Positions 43,972-51,999 are shown, numbered from the stretch's first letter. The stretch is DNA of 64,000 nt from UBA8079 sp049601915 (GCA_049601915.1 JBMYRB010000009.1:1-64000), one strand, 5' to 3'. Program-made: numbers and translations. Notes: generated from the letters alone by a model not told the origin.

Positions 43972-44325
43972 CTAGAGAATTTCCAGGACTGCTTCGGGCG
44001 GGCGGCCAAGGCGCGCTTTGCTGTTTGTCGTCACGATAGGCCGCTCCATCAGGATCGGGTGTTCAAGGATCGCTGCGATAATCTCGTCTTCTGTTTTTGA
44101 CGGATCGGCGAGTTTGAGGTCCTTGTACGGCGCTTCGCCGGTTCGTAGGAGCTCGCGTGCGGACATGCCCAGCAGATCGAGCAATTGGCGCAGTTCGATA
44201 TCATCCGGCGGCTCTTTTAGATACTCGATGACCGAAACGTCAATGCCCCGCGACTCAAGGAGTTCTAGGGTCGCCCGTGACTTGCTGCAACGGGGATTAT
44301 GATAGATGTCGACGCTGTCGGTCAT
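43972..44325 (-). CDS. arsC: Arsenate reductase (glutaredoxin-coupled ArsC) family
   Basis: A 117-residue thioredoxin-fold protein: VDIYHNPRCSKSRATLELLE with the active cysteine in NPRCSKSR, ILEHPILMERPIV with the arginine, and a C-terminal LGRPPEAVLEIL. All three arginine regions of ArsC are present. There is no arsB or arsR nearby and it leads a catabolic operon, so a function other than arsenic resistance (an Spx-like or thiol role) remains possible. A 13-codon fragment of a second arsC is found at 45536-45574. Confidence 0.88.
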   Translation of the reverse strand: MTDSVDIYHNPRCSKSRATLELLESRGIDVSVIEYLKEPPDDIELRQLLDLLGMSARELLRTGEAPYKDLKLADPSKTEDEIIAAILEHPILMERPIVTTNSKARLGRPPEAVLEIL

Positions 44326-44413
44326 GTCAGTTTCCTTCCTTCAGTACCTCGGAACAACGGGCGTGTAGGGCCGGCTGATCGCGCGCGACGCAATATGTGC
44401 TCCGAAAGCTTTT

Positions 44414-44439
44414 GTTAACTAAACAAACACTAGTTTAAC
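44414..44439. promoter_or_regulatory. AT-rich imperfect inverted repeat between arsC and the CheY-like gene
   Basis: GTTAACTA (44414-44421) and TAGTTTAAC (44431-44439) pair with a single bulged base. They lie in the AT-rich part of the divergent promoter region between the arsC operon and the receiver gene. This is a plausible operator or promoter element and nothing more. Confidence 0.3.
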
Positions 44440-44528
44440 GGTAGTTGGATATTTTTACGCGCATCAGTTCACCGGATACCAGTGCGCAAATACCGAGGAT
44501 TCTTGGGACCAATCTGAATAGCAACGAA

Positions 44529-44963
44529 ATGTCGGATCTCGTGGTGATGATCGTTGATGATAATGATCATATGCGCCGCTTGCTGCGCAGCATTCTGGAG
44601 GCTCTTTCTGTCGCCCAGGTGCATGAAGCCACAAACGGTGTCACGGCGCTGAACGACAGCAAGCTGATGATTCCCGATGTCATCATCACCGATATGATGA
44701 TGGAGCTGATCAACGGTCTCGAATTTACCCGCATGCTGCGCGATGACCCAACCCCTTCCGCAACGCGAATTCCGGTTCTCATGATTATCGGATACTCGGA
44801 AAAACACCATGTGGAGGCGGCGTGCGACGCCGGTGTAACGGAATTCTTGGCCAAGCCCGTGACGGTCAAGGGCGTGGGCGCGCGGCTGAATAGTTTGCTT
44901 GCAAACCCGCGTCCGTTCGTCCGGACAAAGACGTTCTCGGGCCCGGACCGTCGCCATCGCTAG
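44529..44963 (+). CDS. Single-domain response regulator (CheY-like), apparently cut short by an amber codon
   Basis: A 144-residue receiver domain: acidic pair in MIVDDNDH, phospho-acceptor aspartate in VIITDMMM, the switch position as I in LMIIGYSEKHHVEAA (the usual Thr/Ser is replaced), and the lysine in FLAKPV. It ends NPRPFVRTKTFSGPDRRHR, a tail common in alphaproteobacterial receivers. The stop is TAG (44961-44963), yet the same frame stays open for 47 more codons to TAA at 45105-45107 (VPDEDDMRGSAAPAP, then a Pro/Ala-rich tail). A broken copy at 45419 has CAG at the matching place, so this stop looks like a mutation. The start is uncertain; a TTG at 44445 is possible. Confidence 0.8.
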   Translation: MSDLVVMIVDDNDHMRRLLRSILEALSVAQVHEATNGVTALNDSKLMIPDVIITDMMMELINGLEFTRMLRDDPTPSATRIPVLMIIGYSEKHHVEAACDAGVTEFLAKPVTVKGVGARLNSLLANPRPFVRTKTFSGPDRRHR

Positions 44964-45135
44964 GTTCCGGACGAGGACGATATGCGGGGTTCGGCGGCAC
45001 CTGCACCGACGGTAACGTCGTTGCCTAGGCTGTCTGCGCCTGTACCGGCAAACGCAGATGCGGGTCCGGCTGCTACCCCGGACCCGAAACGCCGCGCGCT
45101 GCGCTAATTTCTGAAGTCGCCTAAACCCGACCCGA

Positions 45136-45420
45136 TCAGAAGACGCCCAAGCCCGCGGTACGCGGCAGGAACAGTACTATCTCGGGCAACAGGGTGATCA
45201 GGACGACCAGGATCAGCGTGAAGATGAAGAAGGGTGCGACACCCTTGAATATCTTAATCAACGGCACGTCCGGTGCCATCTTCGCCATCACATAGACATT
45301 GATCCCGACCGGCGGCGTAATCAGCGCCAGTTCGGCCATGATCACCGCATAGACGCCATACCAGACCGGGCTGTAACCCGGGTCCAGGACGATCGGCATC
45401 GTAAACGGGAAGGTCTGAAC
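45136..45420 (-). pseudogene. C-terminal fragment of a TRAP transporter large permease (second dctM)
   Basis: The frame reads TFPFTMPIVLDPGYSPVWYG, then the segment ELALITPPVGINVYVMAKMA, and ends in FLPRTAGLGVF. It closely matches the last 90 or so residues of the intact DctM at 46985-48292 but differs in codon use (GC-rich) and at many residues, so it is a separate paralogue and not a recent copy. Similarity stops sharply at about 45420, where a receiver fragment begins on the opposite strand. No start, and most of the protein missing. Confidence 0.85.
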
Positions 45421-45525
45421 GCACGCTTGATGAGCACGATCGAGAATCCGCGCCAGTTTATCCGTTTGGGCACCTTCGTCGGGCCGGACCGACGCCGCCG
45501 TCAGTTGCCTGTCGAAGAGGATATA
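45419..45525 (+). pseudogene. C-terminal fragment of a second CheY-like receiver
   Basis: Plus-strand reading gives ARLMSTIENPRQFIRLGTF then VGPDRRRRQLPVEEDIRQSA. The matching part of the intact gene is ARLNSLLANPRPFVRTKTF, GPDRRHR, stop, VPDEDDMRGSAA. The fragment thus preserves the last turn of the receiver domain and the longer tail. It starts exactly where the dctM fragment ends and stops near the arsC fragment. An in-frame ATG exists, but no receiver domain remains. Confidence 0.75.
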
Positions 45526-45535
45526 CGCCAGTCAG

Positions 45536-45574
45536 CGGATTGTGGTAGATGTCGATGCTTACGAAGTTATCCAT
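45536..45574 (-). pseudogene. First 13 codons of a second arsC
   Basis: Minus-strand reading from the ATG at 45574 gives MDNFVSIDIYHNP; the intact ArsC starts MTDSVDIYHNP. The DNA stretch from AGC to CC of the two differs at only about three of 23 bases. After HNP the similarity ends and the frame runs antisense to the receiver fragment. The ATG overlaps the stop of the cupin gene by one base (TAATG), so this arsC was once the next gene of that operon. Confidence 0.6.
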
Positions 45575-46413
45575 TAAAGATCATCTCTGGTGTGAGCTTC
45601 TGCCGATGAGTGGGCTGCAATCTCGCGCGCTGGAATTCCACCCTTTATATTTGAGCCGCTGGGGCTCCAAGTGCAAACTGGAGCATCAGTTGCCCAAGTG
45701 GTTTTGTATACGCCGGGGACAAAATACTCGATAAATATGAGATCTTCATCACCGTCGTTGATGATGAAATGACGCTCATAGTCATAAATATAAATTGTAT
45801 CCCCAGCCTTAACTTTGTGGGGCTGCTCGTTTAAGTGAAACGTAGCAGAGCCTTTTAGTATTACTTGAAAATGCTCAGCCCCTTCATGGTGGTGGTTTGA
45901 AGCCATAGTCTCGGGCGGGTAGATTATCATCTCGCCCTTGGCAACTTTTGTGCCTGACAACTTTGGCGTCAGCATATAAATGCGTTTACGCGCATCAAAC
46001 TCCGAGTTCAGAACAGGCTCATTTGTCCAATCGACACAACGTAAGATAGACGTAGTTTCACCCCAACTTGGATCAAATCGGTTTGCTCTTGGAACTATTG
46101 CGCGAAAGACCACGGCGCCATCAGCGCTAGTAATTTTGCTGTTAACTCCGTTGGGAAGTAACAGAAAATGGTCTTTATTGACCTCCGTGGTGCTGTTCTC
46201 GGTCCTTAATTCAGCCTGTCCCTCGAGGATATGCGCCCAAGACATGTCCTCTCGTGCGACAGTGAAGTCGACGCTAGTATCAGGGCCTACATGCCAAATT
46301 TCGGTCAAAACAGAATCTGAGTTTACCCTTTCGGGTGTGATAAGCCTCTGTACATGAACGCGTTCGTTAAGGGCCTCTTTTTCGACATTATCTTTATTGA
46401 AAATAACTGCCAT
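45574..46413 (-). CDS. Two-domain cupin protein
   Basis: A 279-residue protein with two beta-barrel cupin domains. The second has a metal-binding type motif NHHHEGAEHFQVILKGSATF and later ERHFIINDGDEDLIFIEYF; the first (SWAHILEGQAELRTEN) lacks histidines and is probably structural. This bicupin layout recalls ureidoglycine aminohydrolase and related enzymes. The gene is AT-rich with A/T-ending codons, unlike the flanking genes, and lies 25 bp after the Rid gene. It probably acts on, or senses, the compound imported by the adjacent TRAP system. Confidence 0.75.
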   Translation of the reverse strand: MAVIFNKDNVEKEALNERVHVQRLITPERVNSDSVLTEIWHVGPDTSVDFTVAREDMSWAHILEGQAELRTENSTTEVNKDHFLLLPNGVNSKITSADGAVVFRAIVPRANRFDPSWGETTSILRCVDWTNEPVLNSEFDARKRIYMLTPKLSGTKVAKGEMIIYPPETMASNHHHEGAEHFQVILKGSATFHLNEQPHKVKAGDTIYIYDYERHFIINDGDEDLIFIEYFVPGVYKTTWATDAPVCTWSPSGSNIKGGIPAREIAAHSSAEAHTRDDL

Positions 46414-46438
46414 GAAATCCTCGCAAGCTTAGATGTAT

Positions 46439-46867
46439 TTATTCATCGTTAGGTGGTGCTACGGCAATCATATCAATCTCTATGCGAGCTCCCGGCGAAC
46501 TGAGATTATTAATACAAACCATTGAGCTTGCTGGCTTCCAGTCACCCATATACTCGGCCATAACTGCGTGCATGTCGTCTGCCTCGCGCATGTCAGTCAG
46601 ATACTTTGTGACCTTCACAACGTTATTCCAAGTAAGTCCGCATGCATCTAACGAAAGTTTAATGTCGTCCATCGCCCTCCGAGTTTGCTCACGAATATCG
46701 TCGGGAAGTTCGTGTTCCTCATGGACATGCGGATGGCTGTGGTAAAGCGGAATTGCGGTAGAGCCCGATATAAACAAAATATCACCGCCGCCTTGAACAC
46801 GAATTGAGGGTGAGTAGGGTAGTTTGTCGGCCTGACTCGGATCAGGGTGAATTGGAGTAATTTTCAT
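46439..46867 (-). CDS. RidA/YjgF-family protein without the catalytic arginine
   Basis: A 142-residue Rid-fold protein. AAGGAAAAG precedes the ATG at 46867 and decides the start. It shares the unusual segment PLYHSHPHVHEE with the Rid protein at 56156. At the place of the arginine that binds the imine carboxylate in RidA (A-R-S-x-V), it has PASSMVCI, so classical 2-aminoacrylate deaminase activity is unlikely; it resembles the Rid4-7 groups linked to catabolic clusters. AT-rich like the TRAP genes; a terminator lies just upstream at 46880. Confidence 0.8.
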   Translation of the reverse strand: MKITPIHPDPSQADKLPYSPSIRVQGGGDILFISGSTAIPLYHSHPHVHEEHELPDDIREQTRRAMDDIKLSLDACGLTWNNVVKVTKYLTDMREADDMHAVMAEYMGDWKPASSMVCINNLSSPGARIEIDMIAVAPPNDE

Positions 46868-46879
46868 ATTCTTTTCCTT

Positions 46880-46912
46880 AAAAAAAGTAGGGCACGGAAA
46901 TCCGTGCCCTAC
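46880..46912 (-). terminator. Rho-independent terminator after dctM
   Basis: On the minus strand GTAGGGCACGGA, TT, TCCGTGCCCTAC is followed by seven T residues (plus-strand 46886-46880). A perfect 12-bp stem. It ends the dctPQM transcript; the Rid and cupin genes just beyond it would then rely on read-through or a promoter hidden in the hairpin region, which overlaps the Rid ribosome site. Confidence 0.93.
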
Positions 46913-46984
46913 CACTTTAGCAAGCAGGCAGGCCACACGTTCAGTAAGTGGGCAACCCGCAAGGAAGAGGTTAGGCTGGCGCCT

Positions 46985-48292
46985 TTAGCTCATGCCCGCT
47001 GTCTTTGGAAGCCACATCACTATGTCTGGGAAGACCGTAATCAAGGCAACCAAGAGCAATGTGACAATGAAATATGGCGCAACACCTCTGAATATTTTTG
47101 TTAGAGGAACGTCGGGCGCCATTTTAGCCATGACATATACGTTGATTCCCACTGGGGGCGTTATCAGCGCGAGCTCTGACATAATTACCGAATAAATCCC
47201 ATACCAAACAGGGCTATAGCCAAACCCAAGAATAATTGGGAATGTGAAAGGGATTGTTAGGATCAACATACCCCATACGTCTAGGACCATCCCAAGAACA
47301 ATGAAAATTAGGCTTAACGACAGCATAACAGTGAAAGCGCTGAAGTCTTGAACTTCCATCCATTCTAGTAGGCCCTGGGTTAACTCTGTCTGAACGACAA
47401 ATTTACCCATCATGTGACCACCGCAGATGATAACGAAAATCATCCCCGATGTTTGCATAGACTTGAGAAGTGACGTCCGCAGGTTCGACCAATTTAGTCG
47501 GCGCATGAATAACGCAATTACTAAGAGGCAAAAAACACCAACACCCGCCGCCTCGGTGGGCGTGAAGATGCCGGCGTAAATTCCTCCGATAACAACGATA
47601 AAGGTTCCAAAAATAGGAGCCATTTTGTTGAGGGAGCTAATTTTCTCGACAAAAGTAAATTTCTCACCAACAGGGCCGAGTTCAGGTTTAATTTTGCAAA
47701 TAATAATAATCGTGATGGCGTAACCAAGAGTCATAAGAATCCCTGGGACAATCCCAGCGATAAACAAAGCCCCAATCGAAGTTTCAGTTAAAACACCGTA
47801 CCCAATTAGAATGATGCTTGGGGGTATCAAAATCCCAAGCGTGCCAGCTGCACTTATGCATCCAGTCGCCAATGCGTCATCGTATTTATATTTCTGCATT
47901 GCGGGAATACACATCGGGCCCATGGTGGCCACGGCTGTGACACTTCCCCCTGATACGGCTCCAAACCCTGCACATGCCACCACAGAGGAGATCGCTAACC
48001 CGCCCGGCAGGCGACCAAGCCAGCGATACACGCATTCGTATAAGTCAGCGGCTATATTCGTGCGTTGAACAAGCTGCCCCATCATAAAGTACAGCGGAAC
48101 AGCGACCATTACGAAGTTGGCACCCACATCGGTGAATGTCACTGCAATCTGGGTTTCCGCATGTGTTGGCCCACCAACAATAAATAGACCGATAGATGCG
48201 GTAATAAGCATCGCAAATGCTATGGGGACGCCGAGAACAATAATTCCAAGCATCCCAACAAAACCGAGGATTCCAATAAGGCTAGGGTCCAT
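46985..48292 (-). CDS. dctM: TRAP transporter large permease
   Basis: A 435-residue membrane protein with about twelve hydrophobic stretches, the sodium-coupled channel part of a TRAP transporter. Family segments include CAGFGAVSGGSVTAVATMGP and LITPPVGINVYVMAKMAPDV near the end. It starts 2 bp after dctQ. Codon use is AT-rich. The GC-rich dctM fragment at 45136 is a distant second copy. Together with DctP and DctQ it should import a carboxylate. Confidence 0.93.
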   Translation of the reverse strand: MDPSLIGILGFVGMLGIIVLGVPIAFAMLITASIGLFIVGGPTHAETQIAVTFTDVGANFVMVAVPLYFMMGQLVQRTNIAADLYECVYRWLGRLPGGLAISSVVACAGFGAVSGGSVTAVATMGPMCIPAMQKYKYDDALATGCISAAGTLGILIPPSIILIGYGVLTETSIGALFIAGIVPGILMTLGYAITIIIICKIKPELGPVGEKFTFVEKISSLNKMAPIFGTFIVVIGGIYAGIFTPTEAAGVGVFCLLVIALFMRRLNWSNLRTSLLKSMQTSGMIFVIICGGHMMGKFVVQTELTQGLLEWMEVQDFSAFTVMLSLSLIFIVLGMVLDVWGMLILTIPFTFPIILGFGYSPVWYGIYSVIMSELALITPPVGINVYVMAKMAPDVPLTKIFRGVAPYFIVTLLLVALITVFPDIVMWLPKTAGMS

Positions 48293-48294
48293 AA

Positions 48295-48816
48295 TTAATC
48301 CTCGAAGATGTTGCTTTCAACGTGCGTGAAAGCATCGGTTTTCATGAAAACGGCAATTACGCGAAGCGCAAAGTAGAAAATAAGCAGAACGCTTATTATG
48401 AACATCGTAAGTGTCCAGAGCCAGTATGGAAGCTCTAAATACTCTGTAACGCGGTTAAGTTCATAATCGAATATAAATTCTTCCCAGCCATGACGTGCGA
48501 GCAGAAAGAAGATGAAAATTGCAGACGCGCAGTAAAAGAGAGACATAAATTTCTGCGATTTAGGGCTAACTGCGCCGATTAGCAATTCCATTCGCACGTG
48601 ACCATGAGTGCGCGTGCACTCGGGGATGGCAAATAGGAACACCAGCAGAAGCCCCCACTCGGTAAATTCCATACCCCAAATAAACGGACTATTGAAAATG
48701 TATCGGAGACCAACATCGACAATAACGACAATGGAAATTGCTGGCAGCACTATTAAGCCACCAATCTTGTCGAGTAAGCCGGTTATTCTGGAAAGCCAAA
48801 GTTCAACATTTTCCAT
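48295..48816 (-). CDS. dctQ: TRAP transporter small permease
   Basis: A 173-residue protein with four membrane helices (about residues 16-38, 48-70, 90-110 and 135-157), as expected of DctQ, including the region FTEWGLLLVFLFAIPECTRT and the acidic loop with HVRMELL. It lies between dctP and dctM on the minus strand, with a hairpin before it and 2 bp after it. AT-rich codons match the rest of the block. Confidence 0.9.
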   Translation of the reverse strand: MENVELWLSRITGLLDKIGGLIVLPAISIVVIVDVGLRYIFNSPFIWGMEFTEWGLLLVFLFAIPECTRTHGHVRMELLIGAVSPKSQKFMSLFYCASAIFIFFLLARHGWEEFIFDYELNRVTEYLELPYWLWTLTMFIISVLLIFYFALRVIAVFMKTDAFTHVESNIFED

Positions 48817-48832
48817 TTTGCCACCTTAAATC

Positions 48833-48859
48833 CCCGACCAGGACGATGTCCTGGTCGGG
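48833..48859 (-). terminator. Strong hairpin between dctP and dctQ (attenuator-like)
   Basis: CCCGACCAGGAC (48833-48844), GAT, GTCCTGGTCGGG (48848-48859): a perfect 12-bp stem with a 3-base loop. No T-run follows on the minus strand (GATTTAAGG), so it probably protects or partly ends the dctP message so that binding protein exceeds permease. This arrangement is common in TRAP operons. Confidence 0.75.
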
Positions 48860-48879
48860 TGTTTAAAATTTATGCCTTT

Positions 48880-50067
48880 TTAGTAAAGGCCTTGAGCTGG
48901 GCTATTTGCTGCCTCTGCCATAACGTCACTAGCAGACATAGCAGCATACTTAGCTGCAAGCTTCTTTACGTCTGCAATGAACGCCTTTGCAGGTAGACCT
49001 TTTTTCTCGTTCTTTTCGATGAACCGAGCCTCAATCGGCGCAACTGCTGCTTTCCAGCGATTCAGTTCATCTGCTGACATGTTGATGACCTCGGTTTGAC
49101 CCATGCCAACCATTTTATCAAGGTTCTTCTTGTCGTAGAGGTCATAAAAACCCATGCCCTCTGCAATCGCCATTTGGCGAGCCCAGTTATTCCAGACTAC
49201 TTTGAGGTCTGCCGGGAGGCTATCGTGCCAACCAGCACTCAAGCAATACTCGATGGTGAGTAGATTAAAACCGTTGAAAGTCCGATATTTTGTGACTTCG
49301 TGCGTTTTGAAAATCAGTGCGATGGCATCGCTGAAGTGGATGCCGTCTAGCGTTCCTCTCTGCATTGCAGTGTAGGAGTCCGCACCTGGCATCGAGACTT
49401 GGGTTCCACCGATGGCAGCAATAATTTCAGAGTGAATTCCGCCACCTGCGCGGATCTTCATTCCCTTCACATCCTCTAGACTCTTAACTGGCTTGTTGGT
49501 CCAGAGGTGATAGGGGCTCGTGTGGGCCACACGCGCAATCTTTACCTTAAACCGCTCATGCTCTTTCTTTAGGTACTTACCGTAAAGATGCTCGGCAGTC
49601 GCGATCGCTTCATGCGAGTTGTTGAAAAGGAAAGGTAGCCCAAGACCGTGGACCAGATTGTAGTCTTTGGCGGTATAAAGTGAGAAGCACGGAGCGTAGT
49701 CGGAAAGTCCGGTCCGGGTCGCCTTACGGCCTTCCTTTACACCATGCACAGTCTTGGACCAGGTGTCCTTAACCTTGATTTTGCCACCGGACATCTCTTC
49801 GAGCCGATCAAAGCCTTTCCGCTGCAATTTTGAAATTCCTGCAACTGGCGGAAGGTGGCTCGACGTCCGAAGGGTAATAACAGGACCATCATAGGTTACT
49901 TTATTGGTCCCATAATTTCCGTTGCCGTTGAACCAGTCCGTTGCGGACGAGAGTAGCTTTTCAGCTTCCTTTGCGTTGGTTCCAGTAGGTCCCGCAATGG
50001 CGCTGCCACTAGCAACCATTACGAAACTCGCAGCCACGGCAGCTGCGGTTAGGTTTCCTTTTTTCAT
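48880..50067 (-). CDS. dctP: TRAP transporter substrate-binding protein
   Basis: A 395-residue periplasmic protein. AGGAGGG lies before the ATG at 50067, and the first 28 residues (MKKGNLTAAAVAASFVMVAS, cleavage after AIA) are a signal peptide. The core contains KIRAGGGIHSEIIAAIGGTQVSMPG, a typical DctP ligand-cleft region, with the arginine that usually holds the carboxylate. The protein is larger than standard DctP proteins, placing it in the subgroup seen with aromatic or hydroxy-acid clusters. First gene of dctPQM; the frame is open upstream without signal. Confidence 0.9.
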   Translation of the reverse strand: MKKGNLTAAAVAASFVMVASGSAIAGPTGTNAKEAEKLLSSATDWFNGNGNYGTNKVTYDGPVITLRTSSHLPPVAGISKLQRKGFDRLEEMSGGKIKVKDTWSKTVHGVKEGRKATRTGLSDYAPCFSLYTAKDYNLVHGLGLPFLFNNSHEAIATAEHLYGKYLKKEHERFKVKIARVAHTSPYHLWTNKPVKSLEDVKGMKIRAGGGIHSEIIAAIGGTQVSMPGADSYTAMQRGTLDGIHFSDAIALIFKTHEVTKYRTFNGFNLLTIEYCLSAGWHDSLPADLKVVWNNWARQMAIAEGMGFYDLYDKKNLDKMVGMGQTEVINMSADELNRWKAAVAPIEARFIEKNEKKGLPAKAFIADVKKLAAKYAAMSASDVMAEAANSPAQGLY

Positions 50068-50149
50068 TTTTCCCTCCTGTTTAAGCATACTCATTAATTC
50101 ATGCGGCACTTGACCAAAACGCCACTCCACATGATCTTCACACAAATAC

Positions 50150-50171
50150 AGTTCGGTACGTAAGTCGAACT
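50150..50171. promoter_or_regulatory. Inverted repeat upstream of dctP, candidate operator
   Basis: AGTTCG (50150-50155), 10-base spacer, CGAACT (50166-50171), 83 bases before the dctP start in the 167-bp gap after the cyclase gene. The 16-bp centre spacing fits two major-groove half-sites. Its regulator is unknown; the TetR protein at 51251 has a different site. Confidence 0.35.
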
Positions 50172-50234
50172 TCAGTGTTTTCTAAAAAATTTGTCCGAAA
50201 ACCGGTCCTTCCTCAATCGCCTACAAACGTTAAC

Positions 50235-51218
50235 TTATTTGATGGCCAGTGGGTTTACGGGCGAGCCTACCGCACCCGTGATTGGCAGGGCCGGTGCAAC
50301 AAACATGAACTCGTAGACCTTGTCCTCGGCACAATCGTCCGCAATGTCCTTGAGGTAGAAAATCTCGCCCATGGTCAGGCCTAGGATTGGGATGGCTATC
50401 CAGTGCCAGGGCTGGTTGATGTTCTCGTCGGTTTCGCAGGGGCGCACTTCGTTGCCCCAGGTGTCGGAGGCGTAACCGGCGATTTCCTTATTGAAGATCC
50501 AGTCGAGTGTCTCGAAGGCCATGCCCGCGGCATCGCCGCCAGCATACCCGTCCCAGCTGCCGTCGTTCAGGCAACGCTCCATCATCCCGGTGCGCAGGAC
50601 CACATAGTCGCCCTTGCGCACCTCAACGCCCTGTTCTTCACAGGCTTCGTCGAGATCCTTACAGGTGATCGGATAGCCGTCCTCTAGGCAATCGACGCCC
50701 TTGACGCGCGGAATGTCCAGGAACACGCCGCGGCCGGTCATCTTGTCCTTGGTCTTCTCGATGCCGGCTTTCTGGGCGCCGGCCGAGGTCACTTCGCGGC
50801 ATTCGTAACCGTTCCACATATGGTCCCAATAGAAGACATGTCCGAGGCCGTCCCACTGGGTGCCGCACTGCAGCGGCATCATGACGAGATCGTCGGCGCC
50901 GCGGATGCCACGATGATCGAGCGTCCCCGACCATGCGTCGGTGCCGGTGCGGGTCATCATGTGGATCGGGTTAAAACGCCCCATGGCCGGATACGGTGTC
51001 TTGGCGCCCTGGGGGCCGAACTGGTCATAGTTCAGACCCATGGACATGACCTTGCCCTTTTTGACCAGCTGCGCGGCGCCGATGACATCGTCTTCGGTGG
51101 TGTAGTTGAGCGTGCCGATTTCGTCATCGGGACCCCACTTACCCCAGTTCTTGTATTTCTCCGCGTACTCCTCGAGGACTTCGTGGGTCACGCGCATATC
51201 GCTATTGGGATTGGCCAT
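50235..51218 (-). CDS. Cyclase/kynurenine formamidase-family metal-dependent hydrolase
   Basis: A 327-residue protein of the cyclase (KynB-like) family. Such enzymes hydrolyse amides or lactam rings with metal ions held by HxGTHxDxPxH. Here the motif is QCGTQWDGLGH, with both leading histidines changed to glutamine, as in a large subgroup of unknown activity. GC-rich, in contrast to the TRAP genes that follow. It starts 32 bp after the TetR stop and is probably controlled by it. Confidence 0.82.
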   Translation of the reverse strand: MANPNSDMRVTHEVLEEYAEKYKNWGKWGPDDEIGTLNYTTEDDVIGAAQLVKKGKVMSMGLNYDQFGPQGAKTPYPAMGRFNPIHMMTRTGTDAWSGTLDHRGIRGADDLVMMPLQCGTQWDGLGHVFYWDHMWNGYECREVTSAGAQKAGIEKTKDKMTGRGVFLDIPRVKGVDCLEDGYPITCKDLDEACEEQGVEVRKGDYVVLRTGMMERCLNDGSWDGYAGGDAAGMAFETLDWIFNKEIAGYASDTWGNEVRPCETDENINQPWHWIAIPILGLTMGEIFYLKDIADDCAEDKVYEFMFVAPALPITGAVGSPVNPLAIK

Positions 51219-51250
51219 CGTCGTATTTTCCTTTTGGCGTATCGTTTGGG

Positions 51251-51955
51251 CTAGTTGACGGTTCGCAGCATTTCCACCGGATCTGCCGCATCGGCGATCG
51301 GTGGGCCACAGAACATTTGGGCGAGCATCGGGACCAGATAGTCCAGCGCTTGGTCGGGGTCCGAGGGGTCACAGGCGCCCTCGGTCAAAATTTGAATACG
51401 GCCCGGATTGGCCAGCGTGTAGACCATTGCGCCCAGCAGCATGTGGAAGCGCCAGTACAGGTCGTGGGCGGGCAAATCCGGTAATGCCTTGCCGAGCGCT
51501 TCCAGGAAGTGACTGCTCGAATCGTTGAAATGGATCGCATACAGCTCCCGGGTCTGCTCGCTGCTCTCCGCGAGCATCCGTGCGCGCAGTCGCGCGAAGG
51601 TCGCGCCACCATGGCGCCCGCGCATGCCGGGTTCCAGGAAGGCCGCGATAATCTGCTCGAGAAGCGGCGGGCGGCCGGGCGCGGCCTCGCATTCCGCCAG
51701 CATCGTCTCGCGCTCTTTGGCCATGCCGGTCGCGTGGCGCTCGAACACCGCGTCGAGCAGGCCTTTCTTCGATCCGAAATGATAATTGGCTGCGGCCGAG
51801 TTCGCGTCCGCCTCGGCCGTGATGGTGCGCAATGACACACCATTGATGCCGTGCTCGGAAAACAAACGCTCGGCGACGTCAAGTATCCGTTGGCGCGTGG
51901 TCTCGCCCCGTGTTCCCGGTGCGACACCAGCATCTTCCAGTGGAAGTGCCGTCAC
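51251..51955 (-). CDS. TetR-family transcriptional regulator
   Basis: A 234-residue repressor. The N-terminal helix-turn-helix reads TRQRILDVAERLFSEHGING then RTITAEADANSAAANYHFG, the standard TetR domain. The C-terminal ligand domain carries WRFHMLLGAMVYTLANPGR, close to the CerR/YP_regulator C-terminal type. The GTG at 51955 is chosen because GGAGG sits just upstream; a TTG at 52003 would start inside the operator palindrome. The operator at 52000-52019 implies autoregulation together with the cyclase gene. Confidence 0.9.
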   Translation of the reverse strand: MTALPLEDAGVAPGTRGETTRQRILDVAERLFSEHGINGVSLRTITAEADANSAAANYHFGSKKGLLDAVFERHATGMAKERETMLAECEAAPGRPPLLEQIIAAFLEPGMRGRHGGATFARLRARMLAESSEQTRELYAIHFNDSSSHFLEALGKALPDLPAHDLYWRFHMLLGAMVYTLANPGRIQILTEGACDPSDPDQALDYLVPMLAQMFCGPPIADAADPVEMLRTVN

Positions 51956-51999
51956 TGTTCCTCCCTGCCGTCCGTTGACCGGACGATCGGGGGGAATAT

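Noticed and set aside
45427..45609. A 60-residue plus-strand gene
   Set aside because: Only its first part matches the C-terminus of a receiver; the rest is antisense to the arsC fragment and cupin, so it is listed as a remnant.
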